This document shows positions 31,927 to 42,700 of a stretch of 64,000 nucleotides of DNA, piece by piece. The stretch comes from Eutreptiella sp. 'Long Island Sound 2002'. Taxonomy: Eukaryota; Euglenozoa; Euglenophyceae; Eutreptiales; Eutreptiaceae. Position 1 is the first letter of the stretch. Every line of letters begins with the position of its first letter. The DNA lies in the NCBI GenBank assembly GCA_964036045.1, contig OZ038389.1, forward strand, positions 38,015,998-38,079,997, given 5' to 3'. A program made the position numbers and the translations under genes. Under the pieces are notes generated by a model. It was given only the letters and a program-made list of their open reading frames with translations, made no database searches and was not told the origin of the DNA.

Positions 31927-32530
31927 TGACCGAGAAGTCATTGAGATTGTTGTGGATGATCGTGAGGAACACTTGCACGCAGCATTGCGTGCAATAGATA
32001 CAACTGATTTCAAGCTACACAAAAAAAGACTAAAAGTCGGCGATGTACTGATACAAACAAAAGTGAAAGACACAGTGAATATTCGCGTTGTCCTCGAAAG
32101 GAAGCGCATGGACGACCTGCTGAACAGTTCATTTGACCGACGTTTGAAACGTCAGATGACAGCCATGAACTAAATGTGTGTTACTACACAGGCAGAGGTG
32201 GTGCTTTTGCTGGAAGGCGATATTGAGTGGCACATCAGAAGAAGGGTGGCCCAACGGCAGCGGCAACAGCAGCATGCCTGTACCGAAACTGCCATGTACA
32301 ACCTGATATACTCTCGTATGCTGGATGTTTTACGTGGTGATGACCACGTATATGTTATCCAGACACCCTCTGTTACAACATCTGCACTGCTGCCACACAG
32401 ATATGCTCGCAAATTTCGTTCATGCGTGCAACAAACTGAACCAGTCGTCAGCCGTTTTGAGGGCGCGCTGAGGTCGCGTGTAAACGAAAATGACATCACG
32501 TCGCCCTCGCGTGAGGACAACGTAAAATAG
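31901..32530 (+). pseudogene. ERCC4/Mus81-type structure-specific nuclease, split by a TAA
   Basis: The frame contains VVDDREE, KVGDVLI and the nuclease signature VLERKRMDDLL (ERKxxxD), then DRRLKRQM. A TAA at 32171-32173 follows, and an ATG continues at once in the same frame with EVVLLLEGDIEW, the strand that completes the ERCC4 fold. The family cuts branched DNA; related nucleases in large DNA viruses act on replication or recombination intermediates. No ATG precedes the first half in this frame (GTG at 31952 is the only candidate), so the start may also be damaged. The end overlaps the helicase gene on the other strand by about 110 bases. Confidence 0.7.
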
Positions 32531-33961
32531 ATTACGCATATCCCTCTCATCCTCCCCGCCGTGTGGGTGGCGATACATGTCCATCAGTATAACTGTGGCA
32601 TCGAACGTCAGACCCTTGCAGCTGTGCACCGTGGTGACACACAGGTTCCAGAATGAGCTGGGAGGTACCTTGTGACCAACAAGTGTATTGAGTATGAATA
32701 TCAAAAAGTTATTGAATTCGTCAATTGGCACAGAGGCCGCGGTCCGTCCAATCAGTTGTATGCCGTATTCGGAGGAAACGGATAACTTCTCAATACAATT
32801 CAATCTAATTTCCAACGTGTTGTCATTCAATAGGGTGTTACACATTTCTGAGACATTACATTGGGGCGCCTCACTCAAAACGGAACACAGCATGTCACGC
32901 AGACCGTCGGAGGCCCATCTGACATGGATAGCAGTCGACATGGTAAAAGCAGCCAATAATAAGTTGATGATCTGTTTGTTGGTTCGCAGAATTACTGCCA
33001 TGTTGTTGTTGGTCACATCATTACAGTACCACCGCCAGAACTGTCGATAGCTGCGTACACAAAATGCGTTGATGATTTGACCAACGGGGGCTGACGCTGC
33101 AGGCACTATGTGTGGTACAAGTTTCTGTGCGAGTTTGACTGTTGTACAGGGACACCGGTGACACACCTTCAGCCGCAATTTGTGTATAGCATGTGTGTGT
33201 TCACGTGTCTGCAGCAATTTCCCAAGATGTGCCACTGCATCACTTGACACGTGTCGGAAGCCATAGATTGCCTGATTACTGTCACCGACAAAAACGATGC
33301 CTTGCATTGTTTTATGCTGACGTTGTATGATACTGATGATAATCAGTTGCTGCGCAACATTCCAATCCTGTATTTCGTCCACCAATAACCAATCATAGAC
33401 AGGAAATGCCAGGTCGTGTCCTGTTGCATAGTGGATGATACCATCGAAATCGAAACATCCCCTCTCTGTCGCATCCGCATATATGTCCTCAATGACCTGC
33501 TGTGTCAGCTGTCTGATTCTGACATCAACACCCGGCACTGTATCCTCCCGTATTGTGTGCAGCCCATTGCTGCGGGCATATGTCAAGAGGTCTGAAACCT
33601 GTCGACGCAAGTGCTGCTTACCACCGGTGGCGGCAGCAATGGCAGAGTCTGCCTGATGTGGACACAATTTGGGTGATGCCTTGGTACTTGGCCATGAACG
33701 CTGAACAGCAGCCCATACCAATGCGTGTAACGTATGAGCAGCCCATTTGTCATGGCTGCGCTGACAGGCATCAGATGCCATTGAATTGTTGAATGCCAGA
33801 TATAACACAGATCTTCCCATACCATGTAAAATATCTGCACACTCGTATAGAACGGTTGTCTTTCGGGAGCCAGCCACAGAGTCCACGATCCATACAGCAT
33901 TATCCTTGGCTGTGGTGATGGCACTCACAACATTTTGCTGTTCAGTTGACAACCGGGACAT
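32420..33961 (-). CDS. Superfamily 1 (UvrD/Rep-like) DNA helicase with an altered Walker A
   Basis: A 513-residue ORF without breaks carrying the SF1 motifs in order: Q-motif region (STEQQNVV), motif I DSVAGSRKTT, motif II LLVDEIQDW (DEIQD), motif III VGDSNQAIYGFRH, motif V TVHSCKGLTFD and motif VI FYVVLTRGRRD. SF1 helicases of this branch unwind DNA using ATP. In motif I the usual AGSGKT has Arg in place of the second Gly, which should weaken nucleotide binding. Other motifs look normal. The start is 25 bases from the divergent gene at 33986, with an AT-rich spacer that may serve as a shared promoter. Confidence 0.8.
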   Translation of the reverse strand: MSRLSTEQQNVVSAITTAKDNAVWIVDSVAGSRKTTVLYECADILHGMGRSVLYLAFNNSMASDACQRSHDKWAAHTLHALVWAAVQRSWPSTKASPKLCPHQADSAIAAATGGKQHLRRQVSDLLTYARSNGLHTIREDTVPGVDVRIRQLTQQVIEDIYADATERGCFDFDGIIHYATGHDLAFPVYDWLLVDEIQDWNVAQQLIIISIIQRQHKTMQGIVFVGDSNQAIYGFRHVSSDAVAHLGKLLQTREHTHAIHKLRLKVCHRCPCTTVKLAQKLVPHIVPAASAPVGQIINAFCVRSYRQFWRWYCNDVTNNNMAVILRTNKQIINLLLAAFTMSTAIHVRWASDGLRDMLCSVLSEAPQCNVSEMCNTLLNDNTLEIRLNCIEKLSVSSEYGIQLIGRTAASVPIDEFNNFLIFILNTLVGHKVPPSSFWNLCVTTVHSCKGLTFDATVILMDMYRHPHGGEDERDMRNLFYVVLTRGRRDVIFVYTRPQRALKTADDWFSLLHA

Positions 33962-33985
33962 TTAAAACAACTGTTTATTTGGACA
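33962..33985. promoter_or_regulatory. Short divergent promoter spacer
   Basis: A 24-bp spacer, AT-rich (TTTAAAACAACTGTTTATTTGG), separates the start codons of the helicase and the gene at 33986. Its position suggests a bidirectional viral promoter. No named motif is recognised. Confidence 0.3.
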
Positions 33986-34792
33986 TTGATAACATCACTG
34001 ATCATCATGACGAACAGGCATAAACACAACATCAATATGACCAAACAGGAATACACATTTTGGTCCACCCGCTGGCAAGGTAAATTGCCACACAATGTGG
34101 TGTTACATGGTGATGGGTCAACCACGGATTTCGATATACTTACGGACCTGGATTCGTTCATTCGGTGTAGAGGGACTGTCCAAAAATGGCCTACCTGTAA
34201 ACTGAGTGCCGGTATGCCAGTATGGCAAATAACAACAGTCACAATGGTACAGTCACGATGGTTCCTATTGGATATCTCTTCACCCAGCCTAGCACACATA
34301 CTGATAAGACGTGCCATGCAAAATCGTATTGATATAACCACATTGCTGCACACTACCAAGCTATGTATGTCACGGATTCAAGACGACATTGAAGTTGTGC
34401 AGTTGACACCAGAGTATGGCTATTTGGAAGCGGAGGCCTATATTTTGAGTGCAATTGAGCCAGACTATAAACCCTCATTCACCAATGTCTACACTGGCAA
34501 CCGTCAACAATTTGTGAATTTCTTTGAGCGTCACCAACTGACAGGCTTTGTTGACCGTGGGTCTACATCACCAGAAGACCCCCCACAATGCTACCTGACA
34601 GGGAATGACATAAAACTCACAGAGCCAACGGTCGTGCAGTGGCCAGATTCATGTATGATGACACTCAAATCACAACTTAATAACCGATTGGATGATGATG
34701 ATGATGTAATGTATAATACAGATTTCGATTCTAATGAACACACCGAATTTTGCGACTTTGACGAAGAACCCGAATCCGAAGGGGAAAGCTGA
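33986..34792 (+). CDS. Unknown protein with acidic C-terminus (268 residues)
   Basis: Not recognised. It has a globular body with many Trp/Tyr residues and a highly acidic tail (RLDDDDDVMYNTDFDSNEH, ending DEEPESEGES). If the Met near 34019 (MTNRHKH or MTKQEY) is used, the start still leaves the promoter spacer free. The 3' end overlaps the ATPase frame by about 58 bases, so the two are probably co-expressed. It may be a virion structural or assembly protein, given its partner, but this is only context. Confidence 0.55.
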   Translation: MITSLIIMTNRHKHNINMTKQEYTFWSTRWQGKLPHNVVLHGDGSTTDFDILTDLDSFIRCRGTVQKWPTCKLSAGMPVWQITTVTMVQSRWFLLDISSPSLAHILIRRAMQNRIDITTLLHTTKLCMSRIQDDIEVVQLTPEYGYLEAEAYILSAIEPDYKPSFTNVYTGNRQQFVNFFERHQLTGFVDRGSTSPEDPPQCYLTGNDIKLTEPTVVQWPDSCMMTLKSQLNNRLDDDDDVMYNTDFDSNEHTEFCDFDEEPESEGES

Positions 34793-35663
34793 AAAGGATG
34801 CACAACAACAAAAAAGGGGTGAGGGAGACGTATCACAAAGGAAAAGGCCATCAATTGGCCAATGGGCAGGGGGTGCAATTGTAGGCTTTCGTATACCATG
34901 GTTTGACCCCGCGGCGCATCTGGACGGCAGTGAAAGATTGGGTATCATAGGACTACCAGGCACCGGCAAGTCCTGCTGTGTGAAGTCGTTGCTACACGCA
35001 CTGCATGGTCAATTTGGCAAGGTGATGGCCATGAGTGGCAGTGACAGTGACAACAGATATTATGAATCATTCATTCCCAAACTCTTTGTACACAATCGAT
35101 TTAGCGTTACGGCTCTGAAACAATTTGTGAATGGACAGCGTTTACTGAGGGCAACAGATCCCAATGGTGCCCATCAACATTCCCTGGTCATAATGGATGA
35201 CGTTCTGGATAATGCGAGACAATTAGACCAGCCAGTGGTGCACATGCTGTACAAACAGGGTCGTCACATCAATAGCAGTGTCTGGTTAGTACAGCAGTAC
35301 CCAATGGATGTACGGCCATTCATCAGGTCAACCACATCTGCGGTCATCCTGTACGGCAATGGAAATCAGCAGGCACGAAGGAAAATGTATGATAACTATG
35401 GTTCGTTATTCCCATCGTTTGCAGAGTTTGAGGCTGCATTAGAGCACGTGACCACAAGCCAGCCACACACTGCCCTTGTGATACTACTGAAAGGGTCCCG
35501 TCCAATTCAATCCGCGGTCTTTTGGTATAGAGCAGATTTGTCACACATACCCCCGGGCTTTATCGTTGGACATCCACGAATGCAGGAACATTCTGCTGCA
35601 CGGCTAGATGCAGGCAAGGCACAGGATATGGGCTTGCTGAGTATGGTGGGTAGTGACCACTAA
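34734..35663 (+). CDS. A32-like (FtsK/HerA superfamily) genome-packaging ATPase
   Basis: A 309-residue protein. After a basic, Lys/Gln-rich N-terminus (residues 1-45) comes Walker A GLPGTGKSCC (about residue 75), then Walker B LVIMDDVL and a sensor-like LVQQYP. The spacing and the DD of Walker B fit the virus-type A32-like ATPases that pump DNA into capsids in Nucleocytoviricota, Polintons and relatives. The gene has no breaks. No capsid gene is in the window, so if this is a virus fragment the capsid genes lie elsewhere or are lost. Confidence 0.75.
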   Translation: MNTPNFATLTKNPNPKGKAEKDAQQQKRGEGDVSQRKRPSIGQWAGGAIVGFRIPWFDPAAHLDGSERLGIIGLPGTGKSCCVKSLLHALHGQFGKVMAMSGSDSDNRYYESFIPKLFVHNRFSVTALKQFVNGQRLLRATDPNGAHQHSLVIMDDVLDNARQLDQPVVHMLYKQGRHINSSVWLVQQYPMDVRPFIRSTTSAVILYGNGNQQARRKMYDNYGSLFPSFAEFEAALEHVTTSQPHTALVILLKGSRPIQSAVFWYRADLSHIPPGFIVGHPRMQEHSAARLDAGKAQDMGLLSMVGSDH

Positions 35664-35854
35664 CCGTGTTTTACTGCATAGTAGGTGTTGTTAATTGAAT
35701 TGTAAATAACATGCAACATTCTGGTTGCGTCATCAACATGTAGGGGCACGTGTACATGTATGTTGCGGATGTAATCAGTGATGTGGTGTGTAACGACGCA
35801 AGTTGCAAACGATGACTGCTTTATTTTGTGCCTAAACACCACGTAAATTGTCAA
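35660..35854 (-). CDS. Small unknown protein (64 residues)
   Basis: Not recognised. It exactly fills the gap between the convergent ATPase gene (ending 35663) and the next gene (ending 35871), as expected in a compact viral genome. It has no membrane segment or zinc site; it is His/Val-rich (NIHVHVPLHVDD). It may equally be a chance frame. Confidence 0.35.
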   Translation of the reverse strand: MTIYVVFRHKIKQSSFATCVVTHHITDYIRNIHVHVPLHVDDATRMLHVIYNSINNTYYAVKHG

Positions 35855-35870
35855 TTGACAAATGAAGCAA

Positions 35871-36478
35871 TCACAGATACAGTCTATGGTCCCATGTGAC
35901 GGGCGGCAAAGCTGTGTTCAGGCCGCGTAGTGCCATACTAGTTCGACTTTGTGTCACATTTGCCACATAGTACATATTCAACTTCGCCTTCAGTCTTTGT
36001 GTTGTTGATGCTGTAAATTCAGATATAAGTGCCGTGAGGAAATTGTTGGTTGCCCAACGGTGCCGTTGCAACGATACTGATGTATATTGCGAATTCATGA
36101 GCTCCGATACCATGTGCATAGAAATGCAGTGTTCATTGATCAACACATCAGACAGGCTCGGCATTATTGCATCAATAAGATTCAGCAAATCAGCGCCAAT
36201 TTTTTCAAACAGCCAGGGGAACCATGCTGTGCAGTGTTGGGGGGCTTCGACTACAGCCAGAACCGTACGCAGTTTGCGTAGTTTGCGTGATCTGCACTCT
36301 TGATTGTTACCAGATGAGAAAATTGAACAATCCAATGGGCGACATTCATCGCAATGACATCGCAATGCCGTCCTGACAGCTTCATCAACCATTTCCCGTG
36401 TACATGGCGAAATGGGGGCACGATGTTGCCAATGATTGACAACAATTTGGCATATGCGGTCAAGATCCGCCTGATGGC
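35871..36478 (-). pseudogene. Unknown gene truncated at the right edge of the viral-type block
   Basis: The annotated frame from Met at 36392 gives 173 residues with a Cys/His pair (CHCDEC) near the start. The reading frame continues upstream with protein-like sequence (DLDRICQIVVNHW) to about 36478, where a TGA interrupts it and the base composition changes. I infer that the gene was longer and that the viral insert ends about here. No domain is recognised. Confidence 0.45.
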
Positions 36479-36490
36479 TACATCACCCCT

Positions 36491-38671
36491 GTCTTCTCAG
36501 GGTCCCCTAGGTGGGGAGAAATCAACCTAGTAAGGAGTGGATGTGGTGGAAACGAGCAAAAAATGGACCAAAATGGGTGAAATTGGGTGAGAATCCAAAT
36601 ATACCATATCCCCAATGTGAAAGTAGAATCAAAATGCCCACTTTCAAACAACAATAATGCCCATATTATGGCGTTCTAGGACGGCTAGACATCCAAATAG
36701 TTGCACGGCATGCACAATGCGCTTAGTGCACCCCTAATAGGTCATCAGTGGGGCATGGGTCAAAACAGATGCCCGGCGCGCGCCCGGCGTGTGCCCAGCG
36801 CGCTAACGCTCCCTCATGAGTCCCCTCTTGACCAACCTGCACGCAATCGGAGCAAACTCAGGATACGGTGAAGATCACCCTGTCGAGGTGTTACAACCCT
36901 TCTCAGGGTCTCAGGATGAGCAACACATTTTAACAGCAGCAACAACAACAAGCAGCACGCAGCAACAGCAACAGCAACAGGCGAGTAAAAAGTCTATTCC
37001 AGGACACCGTGGCTCAAAACCGGCATTCAAAGAGCTCGAAACGGCCGTAGAGCAAATGCATATCACCAAAAACATGTTCGGCGCCGTTTCGAGCCGTCTA
37101 GCGCACTCTCTGGCCAATTTAGTGTCCAAAAGTGGCCGTTTTGGGGCTGTTTTTTGGGACGATCGTCCTACAATTTCAGGACGATCGCCGGTGCGGCAAG
37201 TAGGCGTCTCCAATGAGGACCGTTGTTCTTCCATGGCGGTTGGGCTACTAAAGTAAAGCAAATGGGTGTTCAATAAGGCGTCTTTCACACCGTGGTGCCA
37301 CACAGTGGGCCATTTTGAGGTGAAAACCGTGGAGGCACATCTCCAAAGCAAGCGGTCTTTCTTCCACGGTGATTGCCAATACGTTAAGCGGTGGCGGTGA
37401 GCTTGGCTCTGGGGTTTGTGACTATCTGCCCACTCTTCGTGTACTCCAACACCGCAAACAACTCCCCCTTGTCCGATGGTTCCTTGATTGTGGCATCCAC
37501 ACACTCACCAGTGGAACATGTGAAAATAACTGGACGCCCAGATTGAAAAAGAGAAGATTGCATGATGAGCTGGTGCAAGAAAGGGGGATATAGTGCAGAA
37601 ATATCCCCAAAGTCAGGGCTATGTGCATTCAAGTGGGCAAACACTCACAGCAAATGTGTCCATGACTCTATGTAAATGGGCTAGACAACCCTATGGGGCT
37701 GCCACCTTGTTAGTTGTCTTGGTGCGTATGTTGTTTGTTTGTTGTCTTTCTTGTTTTTACACCTGCAGAGTTTTGAAAAGCAGCAGTGTACCCCCTGTCA
37801 TAGCTATGCCCTTGTGCAAGCTACAATTGGCAAAGTATTTTCCTTTTGATTGTTGTGTTTGCATCGCTAGTTGTGGGTTTCCGTTGTTGGCACCATAACA
37901 CATATGCCAGTGCTTGTGGGTCGGTGCACAATTTGTTGGATGGCAAAACGAGCTGGGTTTGCCCTTTTGAGGTTTTACAACCCTTCTTAGGGTCCGAGAG
38001 TGAGCAACATATTTTAGCAAGCAGCAAGCAAGCAAGCAGTAGGGGACTGTATTAATTTGGGACCGAATGTAATTCAGTACCAAATGTGGTGCAGCCACAT
38101 AAGACATAGGTTAGCTCGAAATAGCACGAAACATGTTTGTGGTGATGAGCATCTGCTCCCTGGTCCTTTTGAGCTACTCGAATCCCCGTCTTGAGCCATG
38201 GAGCGGGCGAAAAGGACTTTTGACCCGCGTCTTTGTGACAATGGCAAAACTCAAGTCATGTTTCTTGATCAAGGGACTGGTGGCTGCAGCAGTATGGAAG
38301 GTTTCTGCCAGTCACTCTGCAACCCAAGAGCAACACACATCACCCAACACTGAATAGATGCCAATTTGGAGGGACACACTGTAGCGTCTGACAGAAAAAA
38401 ACCTCAAGTAAAAATACATTTTACATCCGGTCCCCAGTGTGAAACTCAAGCAGTTCTAATTGCATTGCCCATGTGCCTTTGCCCGGGGCAATGTCGACGC
38501 TTAAAAGCTTGGCAGCGCCTATACTTGCAATCTCACCCTAATGGAGTTCATTTTGATTCCCGTAACACCTCTATTCTAGCACACTCTTGCGCCTCAGTGA
38601 GTTCCTCCTCCTCCTTCAAGGATACTAAGCATCGTGCAAAATTTCCTTGTGAAGCTCTCTTGTATCACTGC
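36491..38671. other. Intergenic DNA with repeats, no convincing gene
   Basis: No frame of note. A CAGCAACAGCAACAG-type tract lies near 36935-36985, and a roughly 55-bp sequence near 36880-36935 recurs near 37970-38025 (both contain TTACAACCCTTCT and GAGCAACA). GC-rich GGCGCGCGCCCGG occurs near 36775. Confidence 0.5.
36880..38025 (+). repeat. Pair of diverged direct repeats (about 55 bp) 1.09 kb apart
   Basis: Each copy reads GAGGTnTTACAACCC, then a TTCT(C/T)AGGGTC core and GAGCAACA(C/T)ATTTTA, followed by a CAGCA- or AAGCA-type tract. They may be the ends of a decayed non-autonomous element; no coding domain lies between. Confidence 0.45.
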
Positions 38672-39262
38672 TCACTGAGGCAATAATGAGAGAAAATTCG
38701 TCCCCAGGACAATACACAAACGACAGACGTGTAGGTGCACGTGCAGCAACATACAATTGTCAGGCCAATCCTCTGGCCGCAGCTTCAGTCTGGTCTCGTT
38801 GACCTTCGGGATTTGCCCATGCTCGCGGTTGACATCCACCCGCAAGACCTTGTGGGATAACACCACTGTCTTCTGGACGGCATCTGCTAGAGTGACTGTT
38901 TTCGAAGTTGCCTTCTTGTTCGCCCGGCTGTGCGGATTCCGTTGACTGGGGCCCTCGGAGGACCCCTGCAAGGGTTGTGATAAAGAGGGTGGCTCAGGGG
39001 CCACAGGCACATTGGTATTTGATTTTGGGGGTACAGATGACATGACAGTGGGGGCCTGGAGGAAATCATGTAGCTGCTGCGCAGCTGCTGGGGTTCTGGG
39101 GGCCCCACCCAGGGGCCTTTGCCCCCCCCCGTGCGGTTTCGGTGTGGGGGAGGCAAAGGCCACTCGCGGCCATGACACATGGTGCATAGGGAGGGAGGTA
39201 TGACACATGCAACGCCATGATGCGTGTGGCAGGGGGAAGGGGTGCAAGGCCTGGACCCCCAC
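38672..39262 (-). CDS. Unknown 196-residue frame, possibly a retroelement ORF1 fragment
   Basis: The frame is open and Pro/Ser-rich at first, then has a more ordinary stretch (ETRLKLRPEDWPDN). It resembles nothing I can name. The GC-rich setting makes chance open frames likely, so it could be spurious or the tail of a retroelement protein. Confidence 0.25.
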   Translation of the reverse strand: MGVQALHPFPLPHASWRCMCHTSLPMHHVSWPRVAFASPTPKPHGGGQRPLGGAPRTPAAAQQLHDFLQAPTVMSSVPPKSNTNVPVAPEPPSLSQPLQGSSEGPSQRNPHSRANKKATSKTVTLADAVQKTVVLSHKVLRVDVNREHGQIPKVNETRLKLRPEDWPDNCMLLHVHLHVCRLCIVLGTNFLSLLPQ

Positions 39263-39710
<448 letters not shown>

Positions 39711-42700
39711 TATTTTTTTTCGATGTCTTGCAGATATTTGTGATGGATCCCCCCCGGCGGCCAGGCGCCGCGGGGGGTACAGCGAAACCCTGGCCGGGGG
39801 GCAGCCGGGGCCAACCAGGGCCGCGCCCCCCGCGGCATATGAAGTGGCTGCCCGCGGCAGCGGCTCCTGCGGGGGCTGCGGCAGCGGCGGGCGGTCACAG
39901 CGTGGAGCCGGCCGGCCCGACGACGCCACCGATAGGGGCCAGGTGCGTGCCTGCGACATGCGTGCGACATGCCTCCACAGTGTTCTGCGAAGTATACTGC
40001 GTAGTGAAGACAGGGGAAAGGGCAGGGCAGGGAGGGAGCGGCCGAGTGCGTGCCTGCGACATGCGTGCGACTTGCCTACAAAGTGTCCTGCGTAGTGTCC
40101 TGCGGAGAGAAGAGAGGGAAAAGGGCAGGAGAGGGAGGGGGAGGTAGGGCGGGAGTAGAGGGCCGCAGGCTGCGGGCCGGTGCGGACGGAACCAGGGCGC
40201 CTGGGAGTGACAAGGTGAAGGGGGAGTGGGAGGGGTGCCTCGCGTATTGCTCCGCAAAGTGTATGCCGGGAGGGTAAAGGGAGGACGGGGACAGAGACAC
40301 CGAGGGCCAGGGACCAAGGGACCTGGGAAGGGCGACACGAGAGGACAAGGGAGGGCGAGCAGACATAAAACAGGACAGGGCCACAGGGCGAGGGCAGAGA
40401 GAGGGAGCAAAGAGGGAGCGCTGCCACGCGAATTGCTCCGCATTGTGCTCGCGCTGGCCGGAGGGCAGAGGGACAGAGAAGGCAGGGCAGGGAAGAGGGC
40501 GTGCCATGGCGGCATGGAGGAGCGAGCGTGGGGCGGAAGCACACAGGTGCCCCACAACCGAGCGAGCCGCCCGCAGTGCGCGGGGGCACTGGACAAGGCG
40601 GAACACCACGGCGCGCTGCCGCAAGGCGGTCCACCCCCATGGGGGCAGTGTTCTGCGTAGAGTTATACAACAAAGGTCAGGTGCGTGCCTGCGACGTGCG
40701 TGCGACATGCCTACACGGTGTCCTGCGAAGTGTTCTGCGTGAAGAAGAGAGGGGAAAGGGCAGGGCAGGGAGAGAGATGCGTGCGACCTGCCTACAAAGT
40801 GTCCTGCGTAGTGAAAACATGTAACTGTGGAGAGGGAAAGGAGCAGGGGAGGGGGAGATAGGGCGGGAGAAGAGGGCCGCAGGCTACGGACCGGAGCGGA
40901 CGGAACCAGGGCGCCAGGGAGCGGCAAGGTGGAGGGGGAGTTGGAGGGGTGCCTCGCGAATTGCTCTGCGAAGTGTAAGCAGGGAGGGTGAAGAGAGGAC
41001 GGGGACAGGGACACCGAGGGCCAGTGACCAAGGGACCTAGGAGGCACGAGAGGACGAGGGAGGGCGAGCAGACGGCAGGACGGGGCCAAGGAGCCAGGGC
41101 AGAGAGAGAGAGCGCAGAGGGAGCGCTGCCACACGAATTGCTCCGCATTGTGCTCGTGCTGGCCGGAGGGCAGAGGGGCAGAGAAAGCAGGGCAGGGCAG
41201 GTGCCACGACGGCACAAAAGAGCGAGCGTGGGGCGGAAGCTCACAGGTGCCCCACCACCGAGCGAGCCGCCCGCAGTGCGCAGTGGCAATGGACAAGGGG
41301 GGGAGCCGCGGCGCGATGCCGCGAAGAGGTCCGCCCCACGTAGAGTCACACGAAGAGGGCCAGGTGCGTGCCTGCGACGTGCATGCAACTGCGTGGAGAA
41401 GAGGGGGGAAAGGGCGGGGCAGGAAGGGAGATGCAGGAAGCGAACCTGCGACATGCGTGCGACATGCCGACAAAGTGCCCAGCGAGGGGACAACAGGTGA
41501 GAATAGAGAGGGGCAAGGGCAGGGGAGGGAGGGGGAGGTAGGGCGGGAGAAGAGGGCCGCGGGCTGCGGAGCAGACAGAAACGGAGAACCAGGGGGCGGC
41601 AAGGTGAAGAGGGAGTGAGGGGTGCCTCGCGTGTTGCTCCGCGACATGCATGCCGGGGGGGTAAAGGGCAGACGAGGACAGGGACACAGAGGGCCAGGGA
41701 CCAAGGGGCCAGGGAAGGGGGGCAAGTGGGGACGAGGGAGTGTGAGCAGACAGGGGGCAGGACAGGGCCGAGGGGCCAGGACAGAGAGAGGGGGCAAAGG
41801 GAGGGCGTTGCCACGCGACATGCTCCGCAATGTGCTCGCGCTGGCCGGAGGGCGGAGGAGCAGAGAAGGCAGGGCAGGGACGAGGGTGTGCCACAGCGGC
41901 ATGAAGGGGTGGGCGTGGGGCAGAAGCACAAAGGTGCCCCAATGCCGAGCGAGCCGCCCGCAGTACGCGGGGGCACCTGACAAGGCGGAGCGCAGCGTAG
42001 AGACATACCACGAGGGCCAGGTGCGTGCGTGCGACTTGCCTACACGGTGGCCAGCGAGAGGTAGAGGGGACACAGGGCAGGAGAGGGAGGGGGAGGCAAG
42101 GCGGGCGAAGAGTGAAGAAGGCCGCAGGGGAGTGCGGAGCGACCAGCGAGCCTCAAGCCTGGGGGCCGGGGCGCCAGGGGGAGGCAAGGGGGAGAGGGAA
42201 AGGGAGAGGTGTGAGGCGGGGAGGGTACAGCGAAGGCGAGGACAAGGAGACAGGGGCACAAAGGGCTGGCCAGAGCAGAGGGAGGGGGCGACGAGGGGGA
42301 CAGGGGCAAGCGCAGCGTAAGGCAAGCACAGGGGGCGAGGGAGGGAGCAGCGGGGCCAGGGTAGGGGATAGTTGCCTAACGTCGTGCCGTGCGCCGTGCG
42401 CGTCCTGCAACCTACTCTGACCTCATCCATGCGTCATGTCTTGTCCGTCACGCCTAGGACAGGAAGCAGGAAGCGACACGGGGGGACGGGCACCTACGGC
42501 GCCATCCGTAGGGCCTCCCGTGCAGTGACCCCACCAGTGGCGCAGAGGGGACGCGCACCAGTGGCGCCATCCACTGGACCCCCTGCGCCTGTTGCGGAGT
42601 GTGCGACGCAGAGGGGACGGGCACCAGCGGCGCCAACCGGTGGGCCCCCTGCGGCGTGAATTGAACTGTACTGATTAACTAGGTGGCCAGGGGATGCCAC

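Larger units (their letters stand above)
24990..36490. mobile_element. Viral-type gene block (probable endogenous large DNA virus fragment)
   Basis: About 11.5 kb with lower GC than the flanks, short spacers and many small overlaps between genes on both strands. It holds homologues of RNA polymerase largest subunit, TFIIS, SF1 helicase, ERCC4-type nuclease, A32-like ATPase and tyrosine recombinase, plus a RING protein and unknown genes. The set fits Nucleocytoviricota or a related virus-like element better than any retrotransposon or bacterial contaminant. No major capsid, DNA polymerase B or terminal inverted repeat is visible, so it may be a fragment. The right edge cuts through an unknown gene near 36490. 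Several genes carry stops or frameshifts. Confidence 0.75.

Noticed and set aside
24998-36392. Bacterial plasmid or phage origin for the viral-type block
   Set aside because: RPB1 with eukaryote/viral-type motifs, TFIIS and RING are not phage or bacterial features.
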